A stretch of 64,000 nucleotides of DNA from Streptomyces vilmorinianum (GCF_005517195.1 NZ_CP040244.1:934501-998500); one strand, 5' to 3'; counted from the first letter of the stretch, positions 53,057-62,310 are shown. Program-made: numbers and translations. The notes: generated by a model not told the origin, from the letters alone.

Positions 53057-54009
53057 CCCCGGACCTCCTCCGCCAGCGCCAGCGCCTCGCGCGCCATCGC
53101 GGCCGTCGCGTCCAGGTCCGTCATCATCAGCGGCACCGCGCGGCAGCGGATCCCCGCCGTCTCGACCTCCGCGACCGTGCCCGCGTCGACCGTGTCGACC
53201 AGCCAGCCGTCGAGCAGACCCGAGCCGTAGTGCCGGGCCACCGCCGCGGCCGTGGACTCCACGCCCACCGCCGCGAGGACCTTGTCGGCCATGCCCCGCA
53301 CGGGCGCGTCGCCGACGATGGGGGAGAGGCCGACCACCGGCACGTCCGCGTTCGCGATCGCCTCGCGGATGCCCGGCACCGCCAGGATCGTGCCGACCGA
53401 CACGACCGGGTTCGACGGCGGGAAGAGGATGACATCCGCCGCCGCGATGGCCTCCAGGACGCCGGGCGCGGGCTTCGCGGCCTCCGCGCCGACCGCCACG
53501 ACGGCCTGCGCGTCCACGGACGCCCGCAGTCTCACCCAGTACTCCTGGAAGTGCACCGCCCTGGACTCGCCGTCCACCTCGATGGCGACATGCGTCTCGA
53601 CGCGGTCGTCGGACATCGGGATGAGCCGCACGCCCGGCTGCCAACGGGCGCACAGCGCCTCGGTGACCGCGCTCAGGGGGTAGCCCGCGCCGAGCATCTG
53701 CGTACGGACGATGTGGGTCGCGAAGTCGCGGTCGCCGAGGCCGAACCACTCCGGCCCCACGCCGTACGCCGCGAGCTCCTCCTTCACCGTGAAGGACTCG
53801 TCCTCACGGCCCCAGCCCTGCTCCTCGTTGATGCCACCGCCGAGGGTGTACATCACCGTGTCGAGGTCCGGGCAGACCTTCAGCCCGAAGAGATGGATGT
53901 CGTCACCGGTGTTGCCGACGACCGTGATCTCCGCGTCCGGCGCGGCCTGCTTGAGGCCGCGAAGGAAGCGGGCACCACCGATGCCACCGGCCAGAACCAC
54001 AATGCGCAT
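53053..54009 (-). CDS. fbiA: 2-phospho-L-lactate/phosphoenolpyruvyl transferase of F420 synthesis
   Basis: 318 residues. [20 protein letters not shown] is the CofD/FbiA N-terminus, [20 protein letters not shown] and [20 protein letters not shown] follow, and [20 protein letters not shown] is the family's phosphate-binding loop. Joins Fo to a phosphoenolpyruvate- or phospholactate-derived group to give (dehydro) F420-0. ATG 54009 gives the canonical start; an in-frame codon 30 bases upstream does not. Upstream neighbour is cysteine dioxygenase, 13 bases away. Confidence 0.95.
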   Translation of the reverse strand: MRIVVLAGGIGGARFLRGLKQAAPDAEITVVGNTGDDIHLFGLKVCPDLDTVMYTLGGGINEEQGWGREDESFTVKEELAAYGVGPEWFGLGDRDFATHIVRTQMLGAGYPLSAVTEALCARWQPGVRLIPMSDDRVETHVAIEVDGESRAVHFQEYWVRLRASVDAQAVVAVGAEAAKPAPGVLEAIAAADVILFPPSNPVVSVGTILAVPGIREAIANADVPVVGLSPIVGDAPVRGMADKVLAAVGVESTAAAVARHYGSGLLDGWLVDTVDAGTVAEVETAGIRCRAVPLMMTDLDATAAMAREALALAEEVRG

Positions 54010-54022
54010 GTGGATCAGTCTG

Positions 54023-54532
54023 TCAGGCGAGTACGACACCGGGGGCGATCGGGGCGCACTGTGCCCGCAGGGACTCGTGCATCGGCATCTCGGTCAGGCC
54101 CGGGTAGTACACGTGCAGGCTGACCGCCGGTTCGAGGGAGTCGTTGACGACCTCGTGGACGTACCCCGGCGCGAACACGCGCTGCGCGCCTCCCGCGAGC
54201 GTCCGTGCGCCCCGGTTCGTACGCTCCGTCAGTTCGCCTTCGAGGACGGTCAGTACGCCGGAGGAGGGGCCGTGGTCGTGCGGCCCGCTGCCCTGGCCGG
54301 GCACCCAGGACAGCAGCCAGACCTCGTAGCCGGGGCCGGTGCGCAGCCGGTGGTACCAGCGGGTGGTGGCGTCGTACTCGACGTACGGGGCCCACTGCGC
54401 GCGGTCGGCGGCGATGGAGCGGGCGAGGCCGGCGAACTCGGCCACGGTGGCGGGGTGCTCACGGGCGGGCTGCAGGAGGTGCTGGACCTCGAGGATGTCG
54501 CCGGCGATCTGAAGGTCGCTGTCGCTGTTCAT
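54023..54532 (-). CDS. Cysteine dioxygenase-family cupin
   Basis: 169 residues, cupin fold. Iron ligands: HxH at 85 and 87 (GPHDHGPSSG) and His 126 (PGYVHEVVN). YYPGLTEM near the C-terminus is typical, with the Tyr of the active site nearby. Oxidises cysteine to cysteine sulfinate. ATG 54532. Its stop lies 13 bases before the fbiA start, so the three minus-strand genes may be one transcript. Confidence 0.9.
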   Translation of the reverse strand: MNSDSDLQIAGDILEVQHLLQPAREHPATVAEFAGLARSIAADRAQWAPYVEYDATTRWYHRLRTGPGYEVWLLSWVPGQGSGPHDHGPSSGVLTVLEGELTERTNRGARTLAGGAQRVFAPGYVHEVVNDSLEPAVSLHVYYPGLTEMPMHESLRAQCAPIAPGVVLA

Positions 54533-55160
54533 GGGTGCGGTGGTTCCTCAGCAGAAACAGAAGCAGTGCAGGGATGTCGCAAGGGGAAAGAAGGCGCTGG
54601 AGCTCTGGGGCATCAACAGCTGGAACAGCAACAGCAACAGCGGGCCTGGACAGCGCGGCGGTACCCACGGATGTGGGTCGCGGAGGGCGCTGAGGTCGCT
54701 GGCATGGAATCAACGGTGACGGGCGAGCCACCCGACTGTCAACCCAATGCCCGATATGGCGGTAATGTTTCACCTCATCCGGTTACAGCGCCCGGAGAAA
54801 GGTTTGTGCAGCTGTCGAGCAGGAGACATGGCGCAACATCCGTGCCCGTAAACGCGACTGAGGTCCCGTGATCGGACTGTGATCCGGATCGCTTCCGTGG
54901 CTGGATCGCAACAAGATCCATGTCTGGGACGTCTCCCTCCGTGAGGGGGGTGCGGTGTGGCCAGGCCAGTGGCATGTGTCAGGTTTTTGGTGATTTGAAC
55001 ACTTTCCGCATAGCCTTGGTTCCGCAGAGTGAATACCGGGCCCAATAGCAGATTCCGGCTTGACTCGCACAGAGCACGAACTTGTAATTTCACTCGTGTC
55101 GTTCGGCCGATATCGGTAACGGCAACATCACGGGGACGCGAAGACAGACGAGGGGCGCAC
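54533..55160. other. 628-base intergenic region upstream of whiB
   Basis: No convincing gene. The part nearest the dioxygenase has a CAACAG-rich patch (54613-54640) and short frames on both strands without ribosome sites. The half nearest whiB is less GC-rich than the genes around it and should hold the developmental promoters. The length suggests complex control. Confidence 0.6.
55060..55088 (+). promoter_or_regulatory. Probable sigma70-type promoter of whiB
   Basis: TTGACT at 55060-55065, a 17-base spacer, and TGTAAT at 55083-55088. Transcription would begin near 55095, giving a leader of about 65 bases. whiB in S. coelicolor is known to have two promoters; which of them this corresponds to is not clear. 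Confidence 0.6.
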
Positions 55161-55424
55161 ATGACCGAGTTGTTCCAGGAACTGCTGGTCGAGGACGCGG
55201 ACGAGGAACTCGGCTGGCAGGAGCGCGCGCTGTGCGCCCAGACCGATCCCGAGTCCTTCTTCCCCGAGAAGGGCGGCTCGACCCGCGAGGCCAAGAAGGT
55301 CTGTCTCGCCTGTGAGGTCCGTTCCGAATGCCTTGAGTACGCCCTGCAGAACGACGAACGATTCGGCATCTGGGGCGGTCTGTCGGAGCGCGAACGCCGC
55401 CGCCTGAAGAAGGCCGCGGTCTGA
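55161..55424 (+). CDS. whiB: Sporulation regulator WhiB
   Basis: 87 residues, nearly identical to the S. coelicolor WhiB I recall. Four cluster cysteines at 25, 48, 51 and 57 (CAQT, VCLACEVRSEC), the GIWGG turn at 69-73 and the basic RERRRLKKAAV tail. The 4Fe-4S protein acts with WhiA to switch aerial hyphae to septation. AGGGG precedes ATG 55161. The 628-base upstream region and the terminator after it make it a separate unit. Confidence 0.97.
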   Translation: MTELFQELLVEDADEELGWQERALCAQTDPESFFPEKGGSTREAKKVCLACEVRSECLEYALQNDERFGIWGGLSERERRRLKKAAV

Positions 55425-55502
55425 CCGGCGCCCTCCCGCCCGAACCGCGCGCACACCCGCGCGGACACCGCGCACATCCGCTCACACCCACGCACCACGA
55501 AC

Positions 55503-55539
55503 GGTCCGCCGCCTGTGCTCTGTCCACAGGCGGCGGACC
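55503..55539 (+). terminator. Intrinsic terminator of whiB
   Basis: A 15-base perfect stem (GGTCCGCCGCCTGTG with its complement), a 7-base loop, then ATTTTCTT, one of the few T-rich tails in the window. TAGTGT about 20 bases on (55558-55563) could be the -10 of the next gene. Confidence 0.9.
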
Positions 55540-55628
55540 ATTTTCTTGACAGCCGTTAGTGTGGGGCCCCGTCCGAGACGTACCCACGCCCCCCGCGGGC
55601 GACCCCCGGCCGGAGGGCCCGTACCTCG

Positions 55629-58600
55629 ATGTCCTCAACTCCTGAGTTTCCGCGACACGTCGTCACCGCCGTGCTCGTCGCCCACGACGGCGCCCGGTGG
55701 CTGCCGGACGCCCTCGCCGGGCTGCTCGCCCAGGAACGCCCTGTGCAGAACGTGATCGCCGCCGACACCGGCAGCGCCGACGACTCCGCACAGCTGCTCG
55801 CCGAAGCGATCGGCGCCGACCGGGTGCTCCACCTCGCCCGCCGCACGGGCTTCGGCGCCGCCGTCGAGGAGGCCGCCCGCACCGCCCCCGTGCTCGGACC
55901 CGAGGAGCTCACCTATCTGAAGCGGCCCAGCGGCTGGGACCCGGTCAGCAGGACCTGGCGCGACGACGCCTACGACCTGCCCGAACTCCCGCACGGCGAG
56001 CCCGTGCAGTGGCTCTGGCTGCTCCACGACGACTGCGCACCCGAACCCGACGCCCTCGCCGAGCTCCTGCGCGTCGCCGACTCGGACGCGTACGCCGCCG
56101 TCGTCGGCCCCAAGCTCCGCGGCTGGTACGACCGCAGGCAACTGCTCGAAGCGGGCGTCTCCATCGCCCGCAGTGGCCGCCGCTGGACCGGCCTCGACCG
56201 CCGCGAACAGGACCAGGGCCAGCACGACCAGGTCCGCTCCGTCCTCTCCGTGTCCTCCGCCGGCATGCTGATCCGCCGCGACGTCTTCGAGGAGCTCGGC
56301 GGCTTCGACCGCCGCCTGCCCCTGATGCGCGACGACGTCGACCTGTGCTGGCGCGCCCACTCCGCCGGCCACCGCGTCCTCGTCGCCCCCGACGCCGTCC
56401 TGCGCCACGCCGAGGCCTCCGCCCGCGAACGCCGCACCGTCGACTGCGCCGGCCGCTCCGTGGCCAACCCGCACCGCGTCGACAAGGCCGGCGCGGTCTA
56501 CACGCTGCTCGCCAACAGCCGCGCCGCGACCCTCCCGTACGTACTGGTCCGGCTGACCCTCGGCACCCTGCTGCGCACCCTCGCCTACCTCGTCGGCAAG
56601 GTCCCCGGCCAGGCCGTCGACGAGGTCATGGGCCTCTTCGCCACCCTGCTGCGCCCCGAGAAGATCCTCGCCGCGCGCAAGCGCCGCAGGAACGCCGCCG
56701 TCGCCGCGAGCGAACTGCGCCCGCTGTTCCCGCCGCCCGGCGCCACCATCCGCGCCACCGCCGAGCAGGTCGTCGCGAACTTCGGCGGCTCCGACGCCGA
56801 TTCCGGCGGCTCGCGCCACGGAGTCGTCGAATCCGGCCCCGGCGGCGACGACGCCGACTTCCTGGAGATCGAGCAGTTCGCCCGGCTGAAGAAGATCGCC
56901 CGCAAGCCCGGACCGATCCTCTTCGCCCTGCTCCTGGTCATCTCCGTCGTGGCCTGCCGCGGCCTCTTCGGCGGCGGATCGCTCGCCGGCGGCGCCCTGC
57001 TGCCCGCCCCCGACTCCGTCTCGGAGCTGTGGGGACGGTACGCGGACACCTGGCACGCCCTCGGCACCGGCGGCACCCAGACCGCACCGCCCTACCTCGC
57101 CGTCCTGGCCGGACTCTCCGCGCTCTTCCTCGGCTCCACCTCCTTCGCGCTCACCGTGCTGCTCGTCTGCTCGGTCCCGCTGGCCGGCTTCACCGCCTAC
57201 TTCGCCGCCCGCCCGATCGTCGAGTCCCGGCTCCTGCGCGCCTGGGGCGCCATCGCCTACGCGTTCCTGCCCGCCGCCACCGGAGCGCTCGCCGCTGGCC
57301 GCCTCGGCACCGCCGTCCTCGCGATCCTGCTCCCGCTCATCGCCCGCGCGGCCGTCGCCGCCCACGGCTTCACCGCCCAGGAACAGGCCCGTGGCAGCTG
57401 GCGCGCCACCTGGGCGTACACCTTCCTGCTCACCTTCGCGACGGCGTTCACCCCGATCGTCTGGCCGCTCGCCGTCGTCCTCGGCATCGCCGTGCTCGTC
57501 CTGCGCCGCGACGACATCACGGCGTACGGACTGCGCTTCATCGCCACCGTCGGCACCCCGATCCTCGTCCTCGCCCCCTGGTCGCTCTCCCTGCTGACCA
57601 GCCCCTCCGCCTTCCTGCGCGAGGCCGGGCTCGACATCCGTACGGGCACGGCCTCCGCCCTCGACCTGCTCGGGATCAGCCCCGGCGGCCCCGGGACCAC
57701 CGGCGGCCTCCTCCTCATCGGCATCGTGCTCGCCGCCCTGGCCGCGCTGGTGCGCGAGGAGCGGCAGTTCGCCGTCCGCGTCGCCTGGGCCGCCGCCCTC
57801 GCCGGGCTCCTGTTCGCCGTGATGTCCAACGGCGCTGGCGGCACCGGCTGGGCCGGACCCGCCACCCTCGTCTACGGCGCGGCCCTGCTCGCCGCCGGCA
57901 TGATCGGCGCCGAGGGCGGACGCACCCGCGTCGCCGCCCACGGCTTCGGCTGGCGCCAGCCCGTCGCCGCGCTCATCGCGCTCGCCGCCGCCCTCGGCCC
58001 GGTCGTGGCCGCCGCCGGCTGGATGATCGGCGGCGCCGACGGACCGCTGACCCGGCGCGACCCGGTCCAGGTCCCGGCATTCGTCGCCGAGGAGAGCGGC
58101 AACCCCGACCAGCCCCGCACCCTCGTTCTCGGCGGCACCTCGCCCGGCGAGGTCGCCTACACCCTGGTCCGCGGCTCCGGCGGCCGCCTCGGCGACGCCG
58201 AACTGACCGCGGCGGCCGACAGCGACCCGCGTCTCGACAAGGTCGTCGCGCACCTGGTGGCCGGCTCGGGCGCCGACCAGACCCAGGAACTCAGCGGCTT
58301 CGCGATCCGCTACGTCCTCGTACGCGACGGGGCACCGCGCCAGATGAGCCGCGTCCTCGACGCCACCCCGGGCCTCAGCCGCCTCAGCCAGCTCGACGGC
58401 AGCGCGCTCTGGAGCGTGGACCGCGAGCGCGCGGTCGCCCGGGTCACCATCGTCCCGGCGGCGAAGACCGCCGACGCGGCGGTCGAGCCGGTCCTCGTCG
58501 CCGCCGGCCCCGTCGAGGCGCACACGAAGATCCCGTCCGGCCCCGCCGGCCGCGTCCTGCGCATCGCCGACCGAGCCGACGAAGGGTGGACGGCCACCCT

Positions 58601-59303
58601 CGACGGCAAGGAACTGAAGAAGACCACCGTCGACGGCTGGGCCCAGGGCTTCGAGCTCCCCGCCGAGGGCGGCCGCCTCGACCTCACGTACGACGAGCCG
58701 CTCACCCACACCGTGTGGATCTGGACCCAGGTCGGCCTCGCCGTCGTCCTGCTCGTCCTCGCCCTGCCCGGGCGGCGCCGCGAGATCGACGACGACCTGC
58801 CCGAGGAGGAGATCGCCATCCCCGCCCAGGCGATGGAGGGCGACGGCCGCCGGGCACGCCGCCTGCGCGCCGCCGCGGAGGCGGAGGCCGCTGCCGCCGT
58901 CGATGTCGTCGACGCCGTGGACGACGAGCAGCCGCAGCCGGTGCCGGTCCCCGAGGAGCAGCCGTACGCGGCGGCGGACTGGGACGGCCAGTACGACCCG
59001 GCGTACGCGCAGCAACAGCAGCACGCGCAGGAGCAGTACACGCAGGAGCAGTACGCCCAGCAGGGCTACTACCCCGAGTACCAGGCCGACCCGTACCAGC
59101 AGCAGTACGACGGGCAGCAGCCGCAATACGACCCGCAGCAGTACGACCCGTACCAGCAGCAGGGCTACGACCAGCCGGCCTACGAACAGCCGCAGTACGA
59201 CGGGCACGACGGGCAGCAGCCGCAGTACGACCCGCAGCAGTACGACCCGTACACGTACGGCTACGAGACCGAGCAGCGTCCCGACGGGAGCAGCAACCAG
59301 TGA
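55629..59303 (+). CDS. Large GT2 glycosyltransferase with membrane domain and Tyr/Gln-rich tail
   Basis: 1224 residues. GT-A domain at 1 to about 300: VTAVLVAHDGARWLPDALAG, VIAADTGSADDSAQLLAEAI, WLWLLHDDCAPEPDALAELL (DDxx metal motif), MLIRRDVFEELGGFDRRLPL, MRDDVDLCWRAH (catalytic base). Then about 14 membrane segments (430-880), an extracytoplasmic region, a last helix (VWIWTQVGLAVVLLVLALPG) and a cytoplasmic tail of about 170 residues. The last 110 of these are Gln/Tyr/Asp/Pro repeats (QYDPQQYDPYQQQGYD). Possibly transfers sugars to a surface polymer. Stop overlaps the DUF5719 gene by 4 bases. Confidence 0.9.
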   Translation: MSSTPEFPRHVVTAVLVAHDGARWLPDALAGLLAQERPVQNVIAADTGSADDSAQLLAEAIGADRVLHLARRTGFGAAVEEAARTAPVLGPEELTYLKRPSGWDPVSRTWRDDAYDLPELPHGEPVQWLWLLHDDCAPEPDALAELLRVADSDAYAAVVGPKLRGWYDRRQLLEAGVSIARSGRRWTGLDRREQDQGQHDQVRSVLSVSSAGMLIRRDVFEELGGFDRRLPLMRDDVDLCWRAHSAGHRVLVAPDAVLRHAEASARERRTVDCAGRSVANPHRVDKAGAVYTLLANSRAATLPYVLVRLTLGTLLRTLAYLVGKVPGQAVDEVMGLFATLLRPEKILAARKRRRNAAVAASELRPLFPPPGATIRATAEQVVANFGGSDADSGGSRHGVVESGPGGDDADFLEIEQFARLKKIARKPGPILFALLLVISVVACRGLFGGGSLAGGALLPAPDSVSELWGRYADTWHALGTGGTQTAPPYLAVLAGLSALFLGSTSFALTVLLVCSVPLAGFTAYFAARPIVESRLLRAWGAIAYAFLPAATGALAAGRLGTAVLAILLPLIARAAVAAHGFTAQEQARGSWRATWAYTFLLTFATAFTPIVWPLAVVLGIAVLVLRRDDITAYGLRFIATVGTPILVLAPWSLSLLTSPSAFLREAGLDIRTGTASALDLLGISPGGPGTTGGLLLIGIVLAALAALVREERQFAVRVAWAAALAGLLFAVMSNGAGGTGWAGPATLVYGAALLAAGMIGAEGGRTRVAAHGFGWRQPVAALIALAAALGPVVAAAGWMIGGADGPLTRRDPVQVPAFVAEESGNPDQPRTLVLGGTSPGEVAYTLVRGSGGRLGDAELTAAADSDPRLDKVVAHLVAGSGADQTQELSGFAIRYVLVRDGAPRQMSRVLDATPGLSRLSQLDGSALWSVDRERAVARVTIVPAAKTADAAVEPVLVAAGPVEAHTKIPSGPAGRVLRIADRADEGWTATLDGKELKKTTVDGWAQGFELPAEGGRLDLTYDEPLTHTVWIWTQVGLAVVLLVLALPGRRREIDDDLPEEEIAIPAQAMEGDGRRARRLRAAAEAEAAAAVDVVDAVDDEQPQPVPVPEEQPYAAADWDGQYDPAYAQQQQHAQEQYTQEQYAQQGYYPEYQADPYQQQYDGQQPQYDPQQYDPYQQQGYDQPAYEQPQYDGHDGQQPQYDPQQYDPYTYGYETEQRPDGSSNQ

Positions 59304-60826
59304 AGCGCACCACCCTCTCCCTGATCGCGGTCGCCACCGCCCTTGCCGCCGTGACCGGCTTCGCCGCCCTGACCGCGCCGGACGGCTCCGTGTCCGCCGG
59401 CGCCAAGGCCCCCGTGAAGCTGCCGGTGGAGCGCTCCAGCCTGCTGTGCCCGGCGCCGAGCACCTCCGAGGTGGCCGAGACGGCCTACACCTCGTACACA
59501 CCGGGCGGGAAGAGCGCGGCCACCGACTCCGGTACCGCCACCCCCGCCGCCGCCAAGGCCGAGCTCAAGCCCGCCCCGCTCGCCGCCACCCCCGGCGGTA
59601 CGCCAGCCAAGAAGCCCGCGGCCGCCAAGGCCCCGGCCACCGTCACCCAGCCCGGCAAGCCCGTCTCCGCCGAGGCCAACGGCGGCGCCGCCCCGGCCCT
59701 GACCGGCTCGGCGACCGGCGCCCTCGCCCCCGGCTGGACGGTCCAGCAGACCAGCGTCGTCCCGGCGGGCGGCGCGCGCGGCCTGCTCGGCGTCACCTGC
59801 ACCGCGCCCGACACGGACTTCTGGTTCCCGGCCGCCTCCACGGCCAAGGAGCGCCAGGACTACGTCCACCTCACCAACCCGGACGACACCGCCGCCGTCG
59901 CCGACATCGAGCTCTACGGCCCCGAGGGCGAGCTCCCGTCGCAGCTGACCGAGGGCATCCCCGTCCCGGCCCACTCCAGCGTCCCGGTCCTGCTCTCCAC
60001 GCTCACCGGCGAGGCCCCGACGGCCGACGTGACCGCCCATGTGACGACCCGCAGCGGGCGCGTCGGCGCCGTCATCGGCGCCGCCGACGACAAGATCGGC
60101 AGCGACTGGCTCCCCGCCTCCGCCGACCCGGCCGGCACCGCCGTGCTGCCCGGCATCCCTGCCGACGCGACCTCGGTGCGCCTCGTGGCGTACGCACCGG
60201 GCGAGAACGACGCCGAGCTGAAGATCCAGCTGGTCGGCGAGTCCGGCACGATCGTCCCGGCGAGCGCGCAGTCCCTGCACGTGAAGTCGGGCATGACCGC
60301 GGCCGTCGACCTGCCGGACCTCACCCGGGGCGAGGCGGGTTCCCTGCTGCTCACCCCGTCGGACCCCAAGAAGTCCGCCCCGTTCGTCGCCGCCCTGCGC
60401 GTGGTGCGCGGCAAGGGGGAGCAGCAGGAGGTCGCCTTCATCCCGGCGACCGCGGCGATCACGGCCCGCGCCACCGTCGCCGACAACCGCGCGGCCGGCA
60501 CGATCCTCTCGCTGACCGCCCCGGGCGCGGCGGCCGAGGTCAAGGTCACCGCCTCGGCCGGTACCGGCGGTGGCACGCCGGTCTCCAAGACCGTCACGGT
60601 CAAGGCGGGGACGACCATGGAGGTGACCCAGCTGGTCCCGGGCGGACTGAAGGGCTCCTACGCCCTCACGGTCGAGCCGGTCTCGGGCGGCCCCGTCCAC
60701 GCGGCCCGCACGCTGGCTCTCCCGCGGGACGGCATCCCCATGTTCACGGTCCAGACCCTGGCCGACGACCGGGGCACGGTCGAGGTCCCGGCGGCGAGGC
60801 AGGACCTCTCGGTCCTGGACGACTGA
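59300..60826 (+). CDS. DUF5719-family secreted protein
   Basis: 508 residues. Signal peptide (TTLSLIAVATALAAVTGFAA), an Ala/Pro/Lys-rich stretch (about 75-140), then beta-rich repeats (DYVHLTNPDDTAAVADIELY, ARTLALPRDGIPMFTVQTLA) with Cys in SLLCPAPS and GVTCTAPD. GTG 59300 overlaps the glycosyltransferase stop (GTGA), with GGGAG 9 bases upstream, so the two are made together and the secreted protein probably works with the transferase. No catalytic motif seen. Confidence 0.85.
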   Translation: MKRTTLSLIAVATALAAVTGFAALTAPDGSVSAGAKAPVKLPVERSSLLCPAPSTSEVAETAYTSYTPGGKSAATDSGTATPAAAKAELKPAPLAATPGGTPAKKPAAAKAPATVTQPGKPVSAEANGGAAPALTGSATGALAPGWTVQQTSVVPAGGARGLLGVTCTAPDTDFWFPAASTAKERQDYVHLTNPDDTAAVADIELYGPEGELPSQLTEGIPVPAHSSVPVLLSTLTGEAPTADVTAHVTTRSGRVGAVIGAADDKIGSDWLPASADPAGTAVLPGIPADATSVRLVAYAPGENDAELKIQLVGESGTIVPASAQSLHVKSGMTAAVDLPDLTRGEAGSLLLTPSDPKKSAPFVAALRVVRGKGEQQEVAFIPATAAITARATVADNRAAGTILSLTAPGAAAEVKVTASAGTGGGTPVSKTVTVKAGTTMEVTQLVPGGLKGSYALTVEPVSGGPVHAARTLALPRDGIPMFTVQTLADDRGTVEVPAARQDLSVLDD

Positions 60827-60853
60827 GCGCCGGGCCCCCTGTTCGTACGGAGG

Positions 60854-61333
60854 TCAGTCCTGTCCGTACCGGGGATCGACCGACTCGGGGGAGAGGCCCA
60901 GCAGCTCCGCCACCTGCTCCACCACGACCTCGTGGACGAGCAGCGCCCGTTCGTCGCGGCTCTTCGAGCGGATCTCGACGGGCCGCCGGTAGACGACGAC
61001 CCTCGCCGGCCCGTCCTTCGCCGCGGGCGCGGCCCCGCCCAGCGGCACCGACTCGCCCGGCACCGACGGCGGCACGTCGAGCACCATGAACTCGACGTCC
61101 GCCAGCTGCGGCCAGCGGCGCTCCAGGCGCTCCACCGAGTCCAGGACGAGATCCCGGAACGTATCCGCCCGGCTCGCGGACAAGGGCACCTGCGGCGGGG
61201 CCACCGGCCCGCGCATACCCCGGCCGTGGCGGTCGCGGCGGCGCGTCCGAGGCTCCACCGGAGTCGGACGGGACTCCGCCCCGTGGGGCTCGGCCGGTCG
61301 GGACGAGGGGCTCGGCGGCACAGGACTGTCCAT
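60854..61333 (-). CDS. Metallopeptidase-like protein with altered zinc motif
   Basis: 159 residues. A disordered N-terminal 50 residues, then TFRDLVLDSVERLERRWPQL and ADVEFMVLDVPPSVPG, and a helix ALLVHEVVVEQVAELLGLSP. The helix corresponds to the HExxH zinc site of the small actinobacterial metallopeptidase family, but the second His is absent (HEVVVEQ), so zinc chemistry is doubtful. As I recall a homologue (Rv3259) lies beside whiB2 in M. tuberculosis. ATG 61333; upstream codons in frame have no ribosome site. Confidence 0.75.
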   Translation of the reverse strand: MDSPVPPSPSSRPAEPHGAESRPTPVEPRTRRRDRHGRGMRGPVAPPQVPLSASRADTFRDLVLDSVERLERRWPQLADVEFMVLDVPPSVPGESVPLGGAAPAAKDGPARVVVYRRPVEIRSKSRDERALLVHEVVVEQVAELLGLSPESVDPRYGQD

Positions 61334-61497
61334 CACTGACGCAGCGTAACTCTCCTCGGTGCCCGCCGACCGTGGCGCACACGTGCCACCACGGTGTCGC
61401 CCGCCCCCGGTCTGTCGATAGTTGAACATTCCGGCCAAGCGCGGGCTCGATTCCATAGGCTCCCGCGATCGGCCATCTGGCCGTGGTTGACCGGATT

Positions 61498-61520
61498 CGA
61501 TCCGGACGTTGTCCGGATCG
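61498..61520. promoter_or_regulatory. Perfect 10+3+10 inverted repeat in a 338-base divergent gap
   Basis: CGATCCGGAC, GTT, GTCCGGATCG. It lies about midway between the metallopeptidase-like gene (minus, start 61333) and the DUF3499 gene (plus, start 61672). Too far from either start for a terminator; a dimeric regulator site is the simplest reading. Otherwise the gap (61334-61671) shows only a possible TACCGT -10 just before GTG 61672. Confidence 0.5.
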
Positions 61521-61671
61521 GCGGCTGTCCCCACCGCCCGTCCCCTCCTTCCGCGCAGGTCAGGACAGGCGTCGGGAAGGGGCACGTGGCCGACGTCACA
61601 CCGCGACACGGTGGAGTGACCTGGTGGAGAGTCGTCGCGGCCCGCTCAAGAGTGCGGTACCGTCCAACGTC

Positions 61672-62055
61672 GTGAGCCCTGTACGTCGCTGTTCGCGCAC
61701 CGCGTGCGGCCGCCCTGCCGTCGCGACACTGACGTACGTCTATGCCGACTCGACTGCGGTCCTCGGCCCGCTCGCCACCTACGCCGAGCCCCACTGCTAC
61801 GACCTGTGTGCCGAACACAGCGAGCGCCTCACCGCCCCGCGCGGCTGGGAGGTCGTGCGGCTCTCCGATCCCTCGGCCCCGTCCCGCCCCAGCGGCGACG
61901 ACCTCGAAGCCCTCGCCAACGCGGTACGGGAGGCGGCACGCCCCCAGGAGCGCGCGGCCGAGGCCGGCGGCAAGGGCGGCGGCGGCCGCGGAGGCGATCC
62001 GATGGAGGTCGGACGCCGCGGACATCTGCGCGTCCTGCGCTCCCCGGACTCCTGA
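61672..62055 (+). CDS. DUF3499-family protein
   Basis: 127 residues. RRCSRTACGRPAVATLTYVY and YAEPHCYDLCAEHSERLTAP contain four cysteines (C-x4-C and C-x3-C) and a His, a likely zinc-binding knuckle. The acidic/Gly-rich C-terminus (GGKGGGGRGGDP) is low complexity. As I recall, it is conserved between whiB2 and manB in mycobacteria (Rv3258c). GTG 61672 has no ribosome site; TACCGT about 14 bases before it suggests a leaderless message. Function unknown. Confidence 0.88.
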   Translation: MSPVRRCSRTACGRPAVATLTYVYADSTAVLGPLATYAEPHCYDLCAEHSERLTAPRGWEVVRLSDPSAPSRPSGDDLEALANAVREAARPQERAAEAGGKGGGGRGGDPMEVGRRGHLRVLRSPDS

Positions 62056-62072
62056 GCCTCCGCGACTCCTGG

Positions 62073-62208
62073 TCCCTCGGCTCCTGATCCCTCGGCTCCT
62101 GATCCCTCGGCTCCTGAGTCTCCCCGACTCCTGAGCCTCCTCGGCTCGTGACCCCCGACTCCTGAGCCTTTCCGGGCCGTCTCACGGGCTTCCGGGCCGT
62201 CTCACGGA
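62073..62208 (+). repeat. 15-base and 20-base tandem repeats upstream of manB
   Basis: TCCCTCGGCTCCTGA occurs three times perfectly (62073, 62088, 62103) and decays on both sides into CTCCTGAGCCTC-like text. A 19-base unit, TTCCGGGCCGTCTCACGGG, repeats at 62170 and 62190 with its last base changed. All lie in the 255-base gap between the DUF3499 and manB genes. Confidence 0.88.
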
Positions 62209-62310
62209 CCAAGGCGCTCTGCCCCGCGTCGAGGGGCCCCGGGTAGGTTGGGCCTCCGTACACGCGCCGCACACGCGTGCCCAGGATTGCGTATTCAGGA
62301 GGGTTGTTCC

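Noticed and set aside
54459..54773. Small gene upstream of cysteine dioxygenase on the minus strand
   Set aside because: It overlaps the dioxygenase in another frame and has no ribosome site; the single CDIP segment is not a convincing leader peptide.
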